Assembly: GCF_021390245.1 (NCBI RefSeq)
Contig: NZ_JAJUXH010000003.1
Span: 558,001 to 622,000, forward strand
Direction: 5' to 3'
DNA length: 64,000 nt
From: Dyadobacter sp. CY323
GTDB lineage: Bacteria; Bacteroidota; Bacteroidia; Cytophagales; Spirosomataceae
Made by a program: the position numbers and the translations under genes. A model generated the notes under the pieces. The model saw only the letters and a list, made by a program, of their open reading frames with translations, was not told the origin of the DNA and searched no databases. This document shows, in pieces, positions 45,702 through 55,316 of the stretch (the first letter of the stretch is position 1; each line of letters starts with the position of its first letter).

Positions 45702-46253
45702 ATGGCCTTACCAGATCAGCTTAAAAAGGCGATTATCCAGATGCCTTCCAAAGAAAAGGATAAATTATTACTCAGGCTTATCACCAAGGATAAAACGCTG
45801 ACCGACAGGCTCCATTTTGAACTGATTGAAGATAGCTCGACCATACCTGAGCGGCGGGAAGATATCATGGCGACCATTGTCCGGACTTCGAAATTCAACC
45901 AGAATACGCCCGGCTGGATTTTAATGGACCTTCGAAATCTGAGCGGCGACATTGCTTATCATGTAAAAGTGACAAAAGACAAAATAGGCGGCATTGAACT
46001 TAGCTTATTCATGATCAACACATTTCTTGAAAGATATCCGGATATTTTAAAAACATACTCTTCACGGGCAGATACCTGTGCTTTATACATTGCCAAAAAG
46101 GCGCAGACCATTCTGAATAATGTCGAAAAGCTGGGCGAGGATTATCGGGTGGATTACGTGAAAGATGTAAATCGGATGTTAGGTCTCGTTTACAGCCTTT
46201 GTTCCAAAATGTATGCGCGCCAGCTTGGCCTGCCGCAGCAAATTGACTTCTAA
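45702..46253 (+). CDS. Conserved-looking helical hypothetical protein
   Basis: 183 residues, family not recognised. It is soluble and strongly helical by composition, with a charged N-terminus (QMPSKEKDKLLLRLITKDK) and a C-terminal half with regularly spaced Leu/Tyr (FLERYPDILKTYSS, LVYSLCSKMYARQLG). No catalytic motif, zinc site or membrane segment is visible. The coding frame is complete, and its codon use looks like that of its neighbours. It lies 31 bp upstream of the cysteine hydrolase on the same strand, so the two may be one transcript. Confidence 0.65.
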   Translation: MALPDQLKKAIIQMPSKEKDKLLLRLITKDKTLTDRLHFELIEDSSTIPERREDIMATIVRTSKFNQNTPGWILMDLRNLSGDIAYHVKVTKDKIGGIELSLFMINTFLERYPDILKTYSSRADTCALYIAKKAQTILNNVEKLGEDYRVDYVKDVNRMLGLVYSLCSKMYARQLGLPQQIDF

Positions 46254-46284
46254 AAATTCTCTGAAACCTGATGTTTCGAAACTC

Positions 46285-47073
46285 ATGAAGAAGACGGCTC
46301 TGTTGATCATCGATGCACAATTTGATTTCTGCAATCCTTCGGGCACATTGTATGTACCGGGAGCAGAAAAGGATATCGAACGCATTACGAGGCTGATCGC
46401 GCTGGACGGCGAGAAAATTGACGGTATTTTCGTCACGCTCGACACACATAAGGTTCTGGACATTGCACATCCATTGTTTTGGGAGGATCGGAATGGCAAT
46501 AGTGTCGCACCTTTCACGCTCATAACTGCCGCTGCCGTGAAAGCTGGTAAATGGATTCCGCGCTACGAAAAAGAATACGTGCTCACATATCTTGAAACCC
46601 TGGAAAAGCAGGGTGAATTCAAGCATTTTATCTGGCCGGAACATTGTCTGGTAGGTTCAAAAGGCGCTTCCCTGGATGATACTTTAATGGAATCTATTCT
46701 GGCGTGGACGCATCGGACCGGCCGGGATTACACCGCGATTTCAAAAGGCATTCATCCATTAACGGAGCATTTTGGAGTCTTCAAAGCGCAGGTACCGGTT
46801 GAAAATGCTCCGGAAACAGCACTTAATCAGGCATTTCTAGCTGAACTGGCGGAATTTGACCGGATCCTGATTGCCGGGGAAGCTCGTTCGCATTGCGTGG
46901 CGACCAGTATCAATCAGATTCTCAAATACGCCACAGGCCTCATTCCGAAGATCATTGTCTTGTCAGATTGTATGTCTGACGTGACAAACTGGGGGCATTT
47001 GGCAGATCCTATTTTTGAAGATGCCAAAGCAAAAGGGATGACTTTTTTAAATGCGAATTCCGTCAGTATTTGA
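46285..47073 (+). CDS. Isochorismatase-like cysteine hydrolase (nicotinamidase-type site)
   Basis: 262 residues from ATG 46285; the frame extends to 46213 but would overlap the upstream gene. The triad is visible: Asp in LLIIDAQFDF, a Lys in the central sheet region, and Cys in GEARSHCVATS. A metal-binding set like that of nicotinamidase is suggested by TLDTHKVLDIAHPLFW (Asp-His...His). Nicotinamidase activity, feeding NAD salvage, is possible, but the protein is longer than PncA (about 210) and lacks the exact signature around the metal site, so substrate is left open. Confidence 0.8.
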   Translation: MKKTALLIIDAQFDFCNPSGTLYVPGAEKDIERITRLIALDGEKIDGIFVTLDTHKVLDIAHPLFWEDRNGNSVAPFTLITAAAVKAGKWIPRYEKEYVLTYLETLEKQGEFKHFIWPEHCLVGSKGASLDDTLMESILAWTHRTGRDYTAISKGIHPLTEHFGVFKAQVPVENAPETALNQAFLAELAEFDRILIAGEARSHCVATSINQILKYATGLIPKIIVLSDCMSDVTNWGHLADPIFEDAKAKGMTFLNANSVSI

Positions 47074-47188
47074 GCGGCTGCACATGTCTTTTCGTACCAG
47101 CCAGACCAAACTAAATACCACAACTTTTGGTTTGCATTAAGATCGGTACATTACAAACTTGTACGCGATATCCACTTCATTACTTTCT

Positions 47189-50053
47189 ATGATGCATTTA
47201 TCTGTACCTCGGATTGAGGCTTCCCAATTCGACGATCTGGATCCGAGACAATACATTCTGATTAAAGGCGCCCGAGTTAATAATTTAAAAAATGTCGATG
47301 TCGCAATTCCGCGCAACAAGCTGGTAGTCATTACCGGTTTGTCCGGTTCGGGAAAATCATCGCTTGCATTTGACACTCTTTTTGCGGAAGGTCAGCGCAT
47401 GTACGTGGAAAGCCTGAGCAGCTACGCGCGGCAGTTTTTGGGGAGAATGGAAAAACCGGAGGTGGAATACATTAAAGGTATTTCTCCCGCCATTGCGATC
47501 GAACAAAAAGTAAACACCCGCAATCCCCGCTCGACGGTTGGTACATCTACGGAAATTTACGATTATCTGAAACTGCTTTTTGCCCGCATCGGTCACACAC
47601 ATTCTCCCATTTCGGGCGATTTGGTCAGAAAAGATTCTGTTACCGACGTGGTAAATTACATGTTGAGCCATGATGAGGGCACCCGCGTGTTGGTACTTGC
47701 ACCATTGCTGATCCGCGAGGGCCGGTCTCAGGCAGAAGAGTTGACGATTTTGCTTTCAAAAGGCTATAACCGCATTGTTTTGAACGATGAGGCGGTAGCC
47801 ATTGAAGATATCCTTGAAAATCCGGATAACTATTCACAGTCTGGTAATCAGGTTTTTATATTAATAGACCGCGCCGGAATCAGGCACGATGATGAAGATA
47901 CCCAGTACCGTTTGTCGGATTCTGTTCAAACGGCTTTTTTTGAAGGAGAAGGAGTCTGCATCGTGCAAATCGTAGGTGCGGAAAAGCGTGTTTTCTCGGA
48001 TAAATTTGAGCTGGATGGCATGTTATTCGAGGAGCCAAGTGTCAACCTTTTTAGTTTCAACAATCCGTATGGTGCGTGCAAAAGGTGTGAAGGTTTTGGT
48101 AAAATCCTGGGTATAGATCCTGATCTGGTCATTCCCGATAAAAACCTTTCCGTATACGAAGGTGCCATTGCTCCCTGGCGTACCGAGAAAATGAGTGAAT
48201 GGCTGGTGCCCCTCGTGCGCAATGGGATCAAGTTTGATTATCCCATTCACAGACCTTACAAGGAGCTTACTACCGAACAAAAGGAATTGCTTTGGACAGG
48301 TAACCAATATTTCCAGGGCATTAATGACTTTGTAGCCGACCTGGAATCTCAAACACATAAAATCCAGTACCGCGTGATGCTTTCGCGTTTTCGCGGCCGC
48401 ACAACCTGTCCGGATTGCCGCGGGTCGAGGCTGAGAAAAGATGCATCTTACGTGAAAGTCGGACGCAAATCCATTACCGATCTGGTGTTAATGCCAATCC
48501 GGGACGCATCCGTTTTCTTCCAAAACCTCGAAATCAGTGACCATGACCGGCAAATTGCGAAACGGGTACTGACCGAAATCGAATCCCGGCTGGATTACAT
48601 GAATCGGGTCGGACTTGGCTATCTGACCCTCAACCGATTAACAAGTACTTTATCCGGAGGGGAATTCCAGCGCATTAAGCTTGCTACCTCACTGGGAAGT
48701 GCATTGGTTGGCTCGATGTATATTCTCGATGAGCCAAGCATTGGTCTGCATCCCCGAGATACGCAGCGACTGGTGGGAGTACTTCAATCGTTGCGGGATC
48801 TTGGAAATACTGTCATCGTGGTCGAGCACGAAGAAGAGGTTATGCACGCGGCCGACCAGATCATCGACATTGGCCCGGAAGCCGGTACTGGTGGCGGACA
48901 CGTTGTTTTTCAGGGGAATAAAGAAGATATCGAGGGCTTGCGCGATGGCAGTACCGATCGGAATGAAGAGCTGGAAGTAAAATCGCACACTCTTAATTTC
49001 CTTCTCGGAACCGATTCGATTGAAGTGCCGAAAGCGCGGAGAAAATCTTTGCACCATCTCGAAATAAAAGGCGCGAGAGAAAATAATCTCAAAGAAGTTG
49101 ACGTAAAAATTCCGCTCAATACACTCACCGTGGTAACCGGTGTGAGCGGTTCGGGAAAATCCACGTTGATCCGGAAAATCCTTTATCCTGCATTAATGCG
49201 GGTAAAAGGCGAATTCAGTGAAGAAGTGGGAAGATTTGATGAACTCACCGGCAGTATCGATCGAATCGAAGCGGTGGAAATGATCGATCAGAATCCAATT
49301 GGAAAATCTTCACGCTCCAATCCGGTTACTTACATTAAGGCATACGATTACATCCGTCAAATGATGTCGGATTTGCCTCTTTCCAAAGCCAGAGGGTACA
49401 AACCTTCGCACTTCTCTTTTAATGTGGATGGCGGGCGCTGCGAAATTTGCCAGGGTGAAGGCCAGGTGAAAGTTGAAATGCAGTTTATGGCAGACATTTA
49501 CCTGACCTGTGAGGGCTGCAATGGAAAACGCTTTAAGCAGGAAATCCAGGAGGTACGGTATCAGGATAAAGATGTGGCTGAAATCCTGGATATGACTGTG
49601 GATGAGGCTATCGAGTTTTTCAGATCGTCGGAGCCAAAGCTGGCGGATAAATTACTTCCTCTGCAGGAAGTTGGTTTAGGGTATGTGGGTCTCGGCCAAT
49701 CGTCCAACACGCTTTCGGGCGGTGAAGCCCAGCGTGTTAAGCTGGCTTCTTTCCTCGGCAAAGGTTCTTCGAATAAAGGGAAAACGCTTTTCATATTTGA
49801 CGAGCCTACAACCGGACTTCATTTTCACGATATTAAAAAACTATTGAAGGCCATTAATGCATTAGTCGAACAAGGTGACAGTGTGATCATCATCGAGCAT
49901 AATTTGGAAATCATTAAAAATGCCGACTGGATCCTGGATCTCGGGCCGGAAGGTGGCGATGGGGGCGGATATCTTACATTCGAAGGCACGCCGGAGGAAA
50001 TGGTGAAAATAGACGGGAATTATACGGCTGAATTTTTAAAGGGAAAGATATAA
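47189..50053 (+). CDS. uvrA: Excinuclease ABC subunit A
   Basis: DNA-damage sensor of nucleotide excision repair. About 955 residues from ATG 47189; the frame opens at TTG 47159. Two ABC modules are seen, with Walker [21 protein letters not shown] near the N-terminus and [10 protein letters not shown] near residue 650. ABC signatures are [13 protein letters not shown] and [13 protein letters not shown]. Zinc modules have [19 protein letters not shown] and [17 protein letters not shown]. Walker B segments are [15 protein letters not shown] and [14 protein letters not shown]. No LexA-type operator is recognised upstream. Confidence 0.97.
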   Translation: MMHLSVPRIEASQFDDLDPRQYILIKGARVNNLKNVDVAIPRNKLVVITGLSGSGKSSLAFDTLFAEGQRMYVESLSSYARQFLGRMEKPEVEYIKGISPAIAIEQKVNTRNPRSTVGTSTEIYDYLKLLFARIGHTHSPISGDLVRKDSVTDVVNYMLSHDEGTRVLVLAPLLIREGRSQAEELTILLSKGYNRIVLNDEAVAIEDILENPDNYSQSGNQVFILIDRAGIRHDDEDTQYRLSDSVQTAFFEGEGVCIVQIVGAEKRVFSDKFELDGMLFEEPSVNLFSFNNPYGACKRCEGFGKILGIDPDLVIPDKNLSVYEGAIAPWRTEKMSEWLVPLVRNGIKFDYPIHRPYKELTTEQKELLWTGNQYFQGINDFVADLESQTHKIQYRVMLSRFRGRTTCPDCRGSRLRKDASYVKVGRKSITDLVLMPIRDASVFFQNLEISDHDRQIAKRVLTEIESRLDYMNRVGLGYLTLNRLTSTLSGGEFQRIKLATSLGSALVGSMYILDEPSIGLHPRDTQRLVGVLQSLRDLGNTVIVVEHEEEVMHAADQIIDIGPEAGTGGGHVVFQGNKEDIEGLRDGSTDRNEELEVKSHTLNFLLGTDSIEVPKARRKSLHHLEIKGARENNLKEVDVKIPLNTLTVVTGVSGSGKSTLIRKILYPALMRVKGEFSEEVGRFDELTGSIDRIEAVEMIDQNPIGKSSRSNPVTYIKAYDYIRQMMSDLPLSKARGYKPSHFSFNVDGGRCEICQGEGQVKVEMQFMADIYLTCEGCNGKRFKQEIQEVRYQDKDVAEILDMTVDEAIEFFRSSEPKLADKLLPLQEVGLGYVGLGQSSNTLSGGEAQRVKLASFLGKGSSNKGKTLFIFDEPTTGLHFHDIKKLLKAINALVEQGDSVIIIEHNLEIIKNADWILDLGPEGGDGGGYLTFEGTPEEMVKIDGNYTAEFLKGKI

Positions 50054-50063
50054 TTCGAAGAAA

Positions 50064-50090
50064 GTCACATACATTTGTGACATAGGTCAC
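50064..50090. promoter_or_regulatory. Candidate operator of the Xre/RES pair
   Basis: Three half-sites GTCAC (50064), GTGAC (50077) and GTCAC (50086) form two overlapping inverted repeats just before the antitoxin ATG at 50105. A TAATGTTTG sequence (50092-50100) is a near match to the -7 box. Autoregulation by the antitoxin is expected for the family. Confidence 0.5.
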
Positions 50091-50104
50091 TTAATGTTTG
50101 TGTT

Positions 50105-50530
50105 ATGGCTTTGCGCATTTTTCAAGAAGATTTTGTTCCATACGGAAAAACTCCCGTCTCGGACTTCAATGTCATCAACATTTCCCGTGCGGGGGTTTTA
50201 AGGTCTGCTGCTGATGAAGTCGCAAAGCTGGTCGGCCTTACCGATAATGAAATCGCATATGTGCTGGGCATGACGCCCCGTAACCTTCACCGGATAGCAC
50301 CTGACAAAAAACTTGGGACGGAAGCCTCAGAACGGTTGCTGCTATTGAGAAATATCATTATTCACGCCCTGGATAGTTTCGAAGGTCGTGAAATTGTAGC
50401 TCGAAATTGGCTTCGAACTGCGATCCCCGAGCTCAATGATCAATCCCCACTTCAATTGATGGATACGATTACAGGCTTTGGCGTAGTTGACGACGTACTA
50501 GGTCGTTTGGATTATGGCTTACCAGCCTGA
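50105..50530 (+). CDS. Xre/MbcA/ParS-type antitoxin (DUF2384)
   Basis: 141 residues. It has an N-terminal Xre-like DNA-binding region (SRAGVLRSAADEVAKLVGLTD read in parts, then NEIAYVLGMTPRNLHRI) and the C-terminal DUF2384 toxin-binding part (EGREIVARNWLRTAIPELNDQ and SPLQLMDTITGF). This is the usual antitoxin of the RES toxin. The stop is 11 bp before the toxin ATG, so the two genes are one operon, and repeated GTCAC sites lie at the promoter. Confidence 0.92.
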   Translation: MALRIFQEDFVPYGKTPVSDFNVINISRAGVLRSAADEVAKLVGLTDNEIAYVLGMTPRNLHRIAPDKKLGTEASERLLLLRNIIIHALDSFEGREIVARNWLRTAIPELNDQSPLQLMDTITGFGVVDDVLGRLDYGLPA

Positions 50531-50541
50531 TCATTCCCGAT

Positions 50542-51009
50542 ATGCCCATCGTATACAGGATCATCCGGGAAAAATTCCGAAATCAACCACTCTCTGCAGA
50601 AGGTAGCCGACTATTCGGTGCTCGCTGGAACCCAAAAGGTATCGGTGTACTGTATACCACATCCACTGCGGAACTTGGGCTTGTTGAAACGCTGGCACAT
50701 GCACCCGGTGTGCGGTATGAAGATTTGCCCACATATTGGTTATCAGCGATTAAAATCCCCGACGACATCCGCGTTTATTCCAGGTTAGAAATGCCCGGCT
50801 ACTGGCAGGCAAAAAGCTATGAACGTACACAATACTGGTTGAAAGAATGGCTGGTTGAACCGGACGTGCTTGCCGTTTCACTACCCTCTGTGATCGTTCC
50901 TTTCTCACAAAATATCATCATTCATCCGCAACATAAGCTCTTTTCGGACATCGCATTAGTTTCCCAGGAACGGATCCCGATTGATCCGCGGTTGTGGCAC
51001 GCTGAATAA
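50542..51009 (+). CDS. RES-domain toxin
   Basis: 155 residues, typical RES length. The conserved Arg is in VYRIIREKF, followed by [20 protein letters not shown] in two parts and the Glu in [14 protein letters not shown] Ser (VSLPSVIVP) precedes NIIIHPQH near the C-terminus. RES toxins such as MbcT degrade NAD+, stopping growth or killing; this is family knowledge. All three residues that name the domain appear present, so the toxin looks intact. Confidence 0.92.
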   Translation: MPIVYRIIREKFRNQPLSAEGSRLFGARWNPKGIGVLYTTSTAELGLVETLAHAPGVRYEDLPTYWLSAIKIPDDIRVYSRLEMPGYWQAKSYERTQYWLKEWLVEPDVLAVSLPSVIVPFSQNIIIHPQHKLFSDIALVSQERIPIDPRLWHAE

Positions 51010-51125
51010 CACATTCCGTTGGGGTTGAACGCATTCAAATAGCCCGAATACGGGTCGCCATCGTAGTTATTTTGAGTAAACACAACTCGCAAAAGACTTA
51101 TTGTGCTAAACCAAATCCACATTCG

Positions 51126-51962
51126 ATGAAGCTATACAAAACAGGAAATGGCATTATTCTTGACAACGACGATGTTTTTTATCGCTTGCACGAAAGTGAT
51201 TGGGATGTTGTGGTAAATCGCGACGACCTCTACGACTGGCTTGAACTCCAGATCGAAAGCCTTATACCCGTGATATTCACAGATGACCTTCCAATGCCTG
51301 AAATTCTTGCGCCAATTGGTTCTCAGGAGGTCTGGGCCTCGGGAGTAACGTATTTCAGAAGCCGCACAGCCCGGATGGAAGAATCGGAAAAGGCTGGCGG
51401 CGGAAGTTTTTATGACCGCGTCTATGAAGCAGAAAGGCCAGAATTGTTTTTCAAATCAACCGCATGGCGCGTGGTTGGAAATCATGGAACTGTGCGGATC
51501 AGAAGAGATTCTACCTGGGATGTTCCCGAGCCCGAACTGACACTGTTTGCTTCTCAATCAGGCGTTTTGGTTGGTTATACCATTGGGAATGATATGAGTT
51601 CGCGAAGTATTGAGGGTGAAAATCCATTGTATCTGCCGCAAGCTAAATCTTATACAGGAAGTGCTGCATTGGGACCTTGTTTGTATGTTCCCGAATATCC
51701 TTTAAGTGACGATACGCTGATTGATCTGTCCATTATCAGAAGTGGTGAGGAGGTATTTAATGGACAGGTTACATTGTCCCAGATGAAACGGAAACCGGAC
51801 GAACTTCTTCACTATCTTTTCCGGGAAATGGCTTTCCCTCATGGTTGTTACTTAATGACCGGGACGGGGATAATCCCGCCATCGGATTTTACGCTTCAAA
51901 AGGAAGATATTATCCACATCACCATCGAACCGATCGGAACACTCACAAATACAGTAGGTTAG
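51126..51962 (+). CDS. Fumarylacetoacetate hydrolase family protein
   Basis: 278 residues from ATG 51126; the frame opens at 51072 but its leader is not conserved. Family marks are the N-terminal [11 protein letters not shown], metal ligands in the [10 protein letters not shown] and [20 protein letters not shown] stretches, and [15 protein letters not shown]. In Bacteroidota such proteins often act as 2-dehydro-3-deoxy-pentonate/arabinonate dehydratases in sugar-acid breakdown; the assignment here is inference because no sugar-acid genes are adjacent. A strong terminator follows directly. Confidence 0.85.
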   Translation: MKLYKTGNGIILDNDDVFYRLHESDWDVVVNRDDLYDWLELQIESLIPVIFTDDLPMPEILAPIGSQEVWASGVTYFRSRTARMEESEKAGGGSFYDRVYEAERPELFFKSTAWRVVGNHGTVRIRRDSTWDVPEPELTLFASQSGVLVGYTIGNDMSSRSIEGENPLYLPQAKSYTGSAALGPCLYVPEYPLSDDTLIDLSIIRSGEEVFNGQVTLSQMKRKPDELLHYLFREMAFPHGCYLMTGTGIIPPSDFTLQKEDIIHITIEPIGTLTNTVG

Positions 51963-51968
51963 AAAAAC

Positions 51969-51996
51969 AAAAAGCTGCGATCACTCGCAGCTTTTT
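51969..51996 (+). terminator. Rho-independent terminator after the FAH-family gene
   Basis: AAAAAGCTGCGA and TCGCAGCTTTTT form a perfect 12-bp stem around TCAC, with the T-run inside the 3' arm. It can work in both directions and also lies beyond the stop of the minus-strand small protein. Confidence 0.9.
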
Positions 51997-52017
51997 AAGT
52001 ATAAATAGAAGTTATGG

Positions 52018-52398
52018 TTACGAATTGCCCAGGTGAGGTGTTCCAACAAAAGCGTAGATCACGCAGCGTACAACACTTACCAGCTTTGAAACCATTGATT
52101 CATCGCTTTCTTCTTCTTTCTCATTAGTAAAGAAAGAAACCGGGCCTTCTTTCAACATACGCTCATTAAGCGTTATGCTTTCTGAAATTTGGCTGTTCTT
52201 AAAAAATGACGCCTGCTTAACCTGCGCATTCTTTACCTTCATCACAGGAGCAGCTTTTTTTGCCACTACTTTCTCGATGCCAATTTCTTTTCCTGCCTGA
52301 AGTTTTTTGTGGGCGACAAACATGTTATGTACATAACCCGTTGCTCCGGCATGAAGGCTTAAAAGTGTGAATATGAATAAAATCTTGATCGTTTTCAT
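52018..52398 (-). CDS. Small exported protein of unknown function
   Basis: 126 residues with a clear signal peptide (IKILFIFTLLSLHAGATG). The mature part is Lys-rich then acidic (FFTNEKEEESDESM) and ends with a short hydrophobic segment (LVSVVRCVIYAFVG). No family is recognised. A well-placed promoter (52460-52491) lies upstream and a terminator lies downstream on both sides, so it is a stand-alone gene. Its localisation beyond the inner membrane is inferred. Confidence 0.65.
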   Translation of the reverse strand: MKTIKILFIFTLLSLHAGATGYVHNMFVAHKKLQAGKEIGIEKVVAKKAAPVMKVKNAQVKQASFFKNSQISESITLNERMLKEGPVSFFTNEKEEESDESMVSKLVSVVRCVIYAFVGTPHLGNS

Positions 52399-52459
52399 GG
52401 CTTGTATTTTTCAGTCGTTCAGAAAGTCCAGTCAGAATTTGTTGTAACTAATTGACCCT

Positions 52460-52491
52460 ACAAATATATATGTTTTGTTAGGTATCTTGCA
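52460..52491 (-). promoter_or_regulatory. Bacteroidota-type promoter for the small exported protein
   Basis: On the minus strand a TTGC -33 element (52488-52491) is followed after about 20 bp by TATATTTG (52460-52467), a perfect TANNTTTG. The remaining 52492-52673 is AT-rich, with a TTGCAG/CTGCAA inverted repeat near 52603-52634 and no supported gene. Confidence 0.55.
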
Positions 52492-52673
52492 ATACATAGT
52501 ACCTTGTTTTTAACAAAAATTATGAAAAATTTTTTTTCACACACTTTGTTGCAAGCGGCATTATGTTTCGATTAACAGATGTAAACTTAGTTTAAAAGGT
52601 TGCAGCTGGGTAGACAAAAAAGATGAACTGCAACTTTCACGTGTTGAAGTGGGATTGACAGCCGATAAAACGA

Positions 52674-52704
52674 AAAACGCCAGGATCTCAGATCCTGGCG
52701 TTTT
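52674..52704 (-). terminator. Rho-independent terminator after der
   Basis: AAAACGCCAGGATCT and AGATCCTGGCGTTTT arms separated by one base form a 15-bp stem, with T-rich sequence following on the minus strand, about 20 bp past the der stop. Confidence 0.9.
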
Positions 52705-52723
52705 CTATTCAACTAGATCTTTT

Positions 52724-54034
52724 TTACTTCTCTCTGAAGAAAATGGTGATCGGAGCCCCGGAAAAATCGAAGTTTTCACGTATCCTATTTTCCAGGTACC
52801 GCAGATAAGGCTCTTTCACATGCTTTGGATTGCTGCTGAAAAACACAAACGTCGGCGACGGTGTAGGAAGTTGGATCATGTATTTAATATTGATATACTT
52901 ACCACGATGTGCCGGCGGCGGATATTTTTCAATTTCAGCCTGCATCACTTCATTGAATTTCGAAGTTGTGATTTTTTTGGTTTTGTTCTTATACACTTCC
53001 ATTGCCTTCTCCATTACCTGAAGAATGCGTTGCTTTTCAACCACGGAGGCAAAAATAATCGGCATGTAATTCATCGGTGCCAATTTCTCCATCAGGGCTT
53101 TCTTGTAAGCGTCGGCAGTTTTAGAATCCTTTTCAACCAGGTCCCACTTGTTTACCATGATTACAATGCCTTTTTTCGCTTTGTCTGCTTGTCCGATGAT
53201 GTTCATATCCTGTCCTTCGAGGCCGAGCGTGGCGTCGAGCAGGATAATGCATACGTCCGATTCTTCCATTGCTTTCACCGAACGCAGGGTCGAATAAAAC
53301 TCAATATCTTCCTTAACCCGTGACTTACGTCTTATACCCGCAGTATCCGTGAGAATAAACTCCATTCCGAATGCATTGTAATGCGTATGGATCGCGTCCC
53401 GGGTTGTACCTGCGATGTCAGTCACAATACTACGGTCTGTTCCTGTCAGCACATTCAAAAAGGATGATTTGCCGACATTAGGTCTCCCCATAATCGCAAT
53501 ACGCGGAATCCCTTCTTCCGGGTTTTCGATACCGGCAGTTTCAAAGTGACTAATCACTTTATCAAGAAGTTCTCCGGTTCCAAATCCGGTTTGGGCTGAA
53601 ATAGCGAAGATTTCATCCCCCAATCCCAGCTCGTAAAACTCGGCTGCCGATTGGTAACGTTCGGTTGTTTCCGCTTTATTGGCAACCAGATAAACCGGTT
53701 TATCAAAGCGTCTCAGCACATTTGCAAAATCCTTATCCAAATCCGTCAGGCCCGTCATGGTATCCACCATAAACAAAACGACCGTTGATTCCTCAATGGC
53801 CAGCTCTACCTGATCACGTATCGCACCTTCAAAAATATCGTCTGAACCGACTACATAACCACCGGTATCTATTACTGTAAAATACTGGTCTGTCCATTCA
53901 CCATAACCATAATGACGGTCACGTGTGACGCCACTTTGGTTGTCCATAATCGCCTTCCGGCTTTCAGTAAGTCGGTTGAACAATGTGGATTTGCCCACAT
54001 TCGGACGACCTACTATTGATATTATATTTGCCAT
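52724..54034 (-). CDS. der: Ribosome-associated double GTPase Der
   Basis: Two tandem GTPase domains and a C-terminal KH-like domain, 436 residues; it acts in 50S subunit assembly. G1 motifs are GRPNVGKSTLFNRL and GRPNVGKSSFLNVL, G3 motifs DTGGYV and DTAGIRRKS, and G4 motifs NKAE and NKWD. The KH-like region is at the end (PPPAHRGKYINIKYMIQ). The gene lies 61 bp downstream of era on the same strand, with an imperfect hairpin between, so they probably share transcription. Confidence 0.97.
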   Translation of the reverse strand: MANIISIVGRPNVGKSTLFNRLTESRKAIMDNQSGVTRDRHYGYGEWTDQYFTVIDTGGYVVGSDDIFEGAIRDQVELAIEESTVVLFMVDTMTGLTDLDKDFANVLRRFDKPVYLVANKAETTERYQSAAEFYELGLGDEIFAISAQTGFGTGELLDKVISHFETAGIENPEEGIPRIAIMGRPNVGKSSFLNVLTGTDRSIVTDIAGTTRDAIHTHYNAFGMEFILTDTAGIRRKSRVKEDIEFYSTLRSVKAMEESDVCIILLDATLGLEGQDMNIIGQADKAKKGIVIMVNKWDLVEKDSKTADAYKKALMEKLAPMNYMPIIFASVVEKQRILQVMEKAMEVYKNKTKKITTSKFNEVMQAEIEKYPPPAHRGKYINIKYMIQLPTPSPTFVFFSSNPKHVKEPYLRYLENRIRENFDFSGAPITIFFREK

Positions 54035-54055
54035 TTCTTAAAATTAATGTAATCC

Positions 54056-54077
54056 AAGTGGTTTAAAATGACCACTT
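54056..54077. repeat. Inverted repeat between era and der
   Basis: AAGTGGT and ACCACTT, 7-bp arms with an 8-base loop, in the 61 bp gap. It could be a weak attenuator, with no T-run. No independent function is known. Confidence 0.35.
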
Positions 54078-54095
54078 TTCGTTCGTTTGTTAAAT

Positions 54096-55019
54096 TTACT
54101 CCTGGTACCCCAGCTGACGCAGTTTGTTTTCTTTGCTTCTCCAGTCCGGTTCTACCTTCACATGTTGTTCCAGAAAAACCTTTTTTCCGAAAAATTCTTC
54201 CAGATCCTGCCTGGCCTGAATACCTACTTTTTTAAGCATTTCTCCTTTTTCTCCGATAATAATGCCCTTTTGACTTTTACGTTCCACGAGAATCTCAGCC
54301 CGGATCACGATCATATCGTCCCGTTCCTTAAATTCCGTAATCACTACCTCGGAGCTGTATGGAATCTCCTGGCGGTAATTCAGAAAAATCTTTTCGCGGA
54401 TCATTTCGGAAGCGAAGAAACGCTCGGGTTTATCGGTAAGTTCATCCTCATCGAAATACCTGGGATGAAATGGAAGGCGGGTAATTACAGCATCGAACAG
54501 TGTTCCGATGTTCGCATTCTCAAGTGCAGATATAGGTACAATGGCAGCCGGACTGATTTCATTTTCCCACTCGGCCATTTTTGATTTTACCTGCTCGTCA
54601 TTCGATAAATCGATCTTATTCAGTACAAGAACAACGGGCGCATCTGCTCGTTTCAACAAAGGTAATACCTCGTGTTCTGCGGCTTTCTCCCCTACTTCTA
54701 CTACAAACAAAACCACGTCTGCGTCCTCGAGTGAGCCTTTTACAAAGGTCATCATCGAATCATGAAGCTTGTAGGCTGGCTTTATTACACCTGGCGTATC
54801 GGAGTACACGAGCTGAAAAGGGATGTCTTCGTACACTCCATTGAGGATACCAAGTATGCGATGCCTTGTAGTTTGCGCTTTTGAGGTAATTATTGACATT
54901 CTCTCACCTACCAGCACATTCATGAGCGTCGATTTACCAACATTCGGCCTGCCTATAATGCTGACAAAGCCTGCCCGCTGATTCCGTAAAGGTGGATTTG
55001 CTTCCGGTTTTTCTTCCAT
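54096..55019 (-). CDS. era: GTPase Era
   Basis: Small GTPase with a C-terminal KH domain that binds 16S rRNA in 30S assembly. 307 residues. G1 is GRPNVGKSTLMNVL, G2/G3 TSKAQTTRHRI and YSDTPGVIKP, and G4 LNKIDLSN. The KH region is GIIIGEKGEMLKKVGIQAR followed by VFLEQHVKVEPDWR. A 15-residue leader is longer than in E. coli. A promoter-like box and an 18-bp palindrome lie upstream. Confidence 0.97.
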   Translation of the reverse strand: MEEKPEANPPLRNQRAGFVSIIGRPNVGKSTLMNVLVGERMSIITSKAQTTRHRILGILNGVYEDIPFQLVYSDTPGVIKPAYKLHDSMMTFVKGSLEDADVVLFVVEVGEKAAEHEVLPLLKRADAPVVLVLNKIDLSNDEQVKSKMAEWENEISPAAIVPISALENANIGTLFDAVITRLPFHPRYFDEDELTDKPERFFASEMIREKIFLNYRQEIPYSSEVVITEFKERDDMIVIRAEILVERKSQKGIIIGEKGEMLKKVGIQARQDLEEFFGKKVFLEQHVKVEPDWRSKENKLRQLGYQE

Positions 55020-55058
55020 ATTGTTACTATTTCAAAGCTTGCGCTTCTAATTATTCTG

Positions 55059-55097
55059 CAAAACTACGGTTTTCCCGCCATGAAATTGCAATTTCAT
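55059..55097 (-). promoter_or_regulatory. era promoter with an overlapping 18-bp palindrome
   Basis: On the minus strand TAGTTTTG (55059-55066) is a -7 box 40 bp before the era ATG. Its -33 element TTGC (55088-55091) lies inside the perfect palindrome ATGAAATTGCAATTTCAT (55080-55097), which could be a regulator site. Confidence 0.5.
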
Positions 55098-55203
55098 AAT
55101 GCGCTGACTCACACTCCGGTTCATATTTATAGAAGAAATTTTTTCAAGAAAAGTTGTTTTTTGCGAGATATCCCCGTATGTTTGCACTCCAATTCAACGA
55201 CAC

Positions 55204-55276
<73 letters not shown>

Positions 55277-55281
55277 CACAG

Positions 55282-55314
55282 AAAGGTCACTATCGAAAGT
55301 TAGTGGCCTTTTTT
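55282..55314 (+). terminator. Terminator of the initiator tRNA
   Basis: AAAGGTCACTA and TAGTGGCCTTT (one G-U pair) around an 8-base loop with a six-T run. Confidence 0.9.
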
Positions 55315-55316
55315 CT

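Noticed and set aside
50922-51122. Minus-strand frame with the suggestive peptide [19 protein letters not shown]
   Set aside because: It overlaps the RES toxin's 3' end antisense, lacks a conserved start and any family, and its short length makes it likely a chance pattern.
51072-51125. N-terminal extension of the FAH-family protein
   Set aside because: The 18 extra residues precede a good ATG and resemble no part of the family.
50054-51962. Mobile genetic island around the Xre/RES pair
   Set aside because: No integrase, terminal repeats or composition shift is seen at its borders; the neighbours uvrA and the FAH-family gene look chromosomal.
52649-53323. 224-codon plus-strand open frame
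   Set aside because: It lies antisense to der, begins at a weak start inside a terminator region, and has a Phe/His/Cys-rich composition typical of antisense frames.
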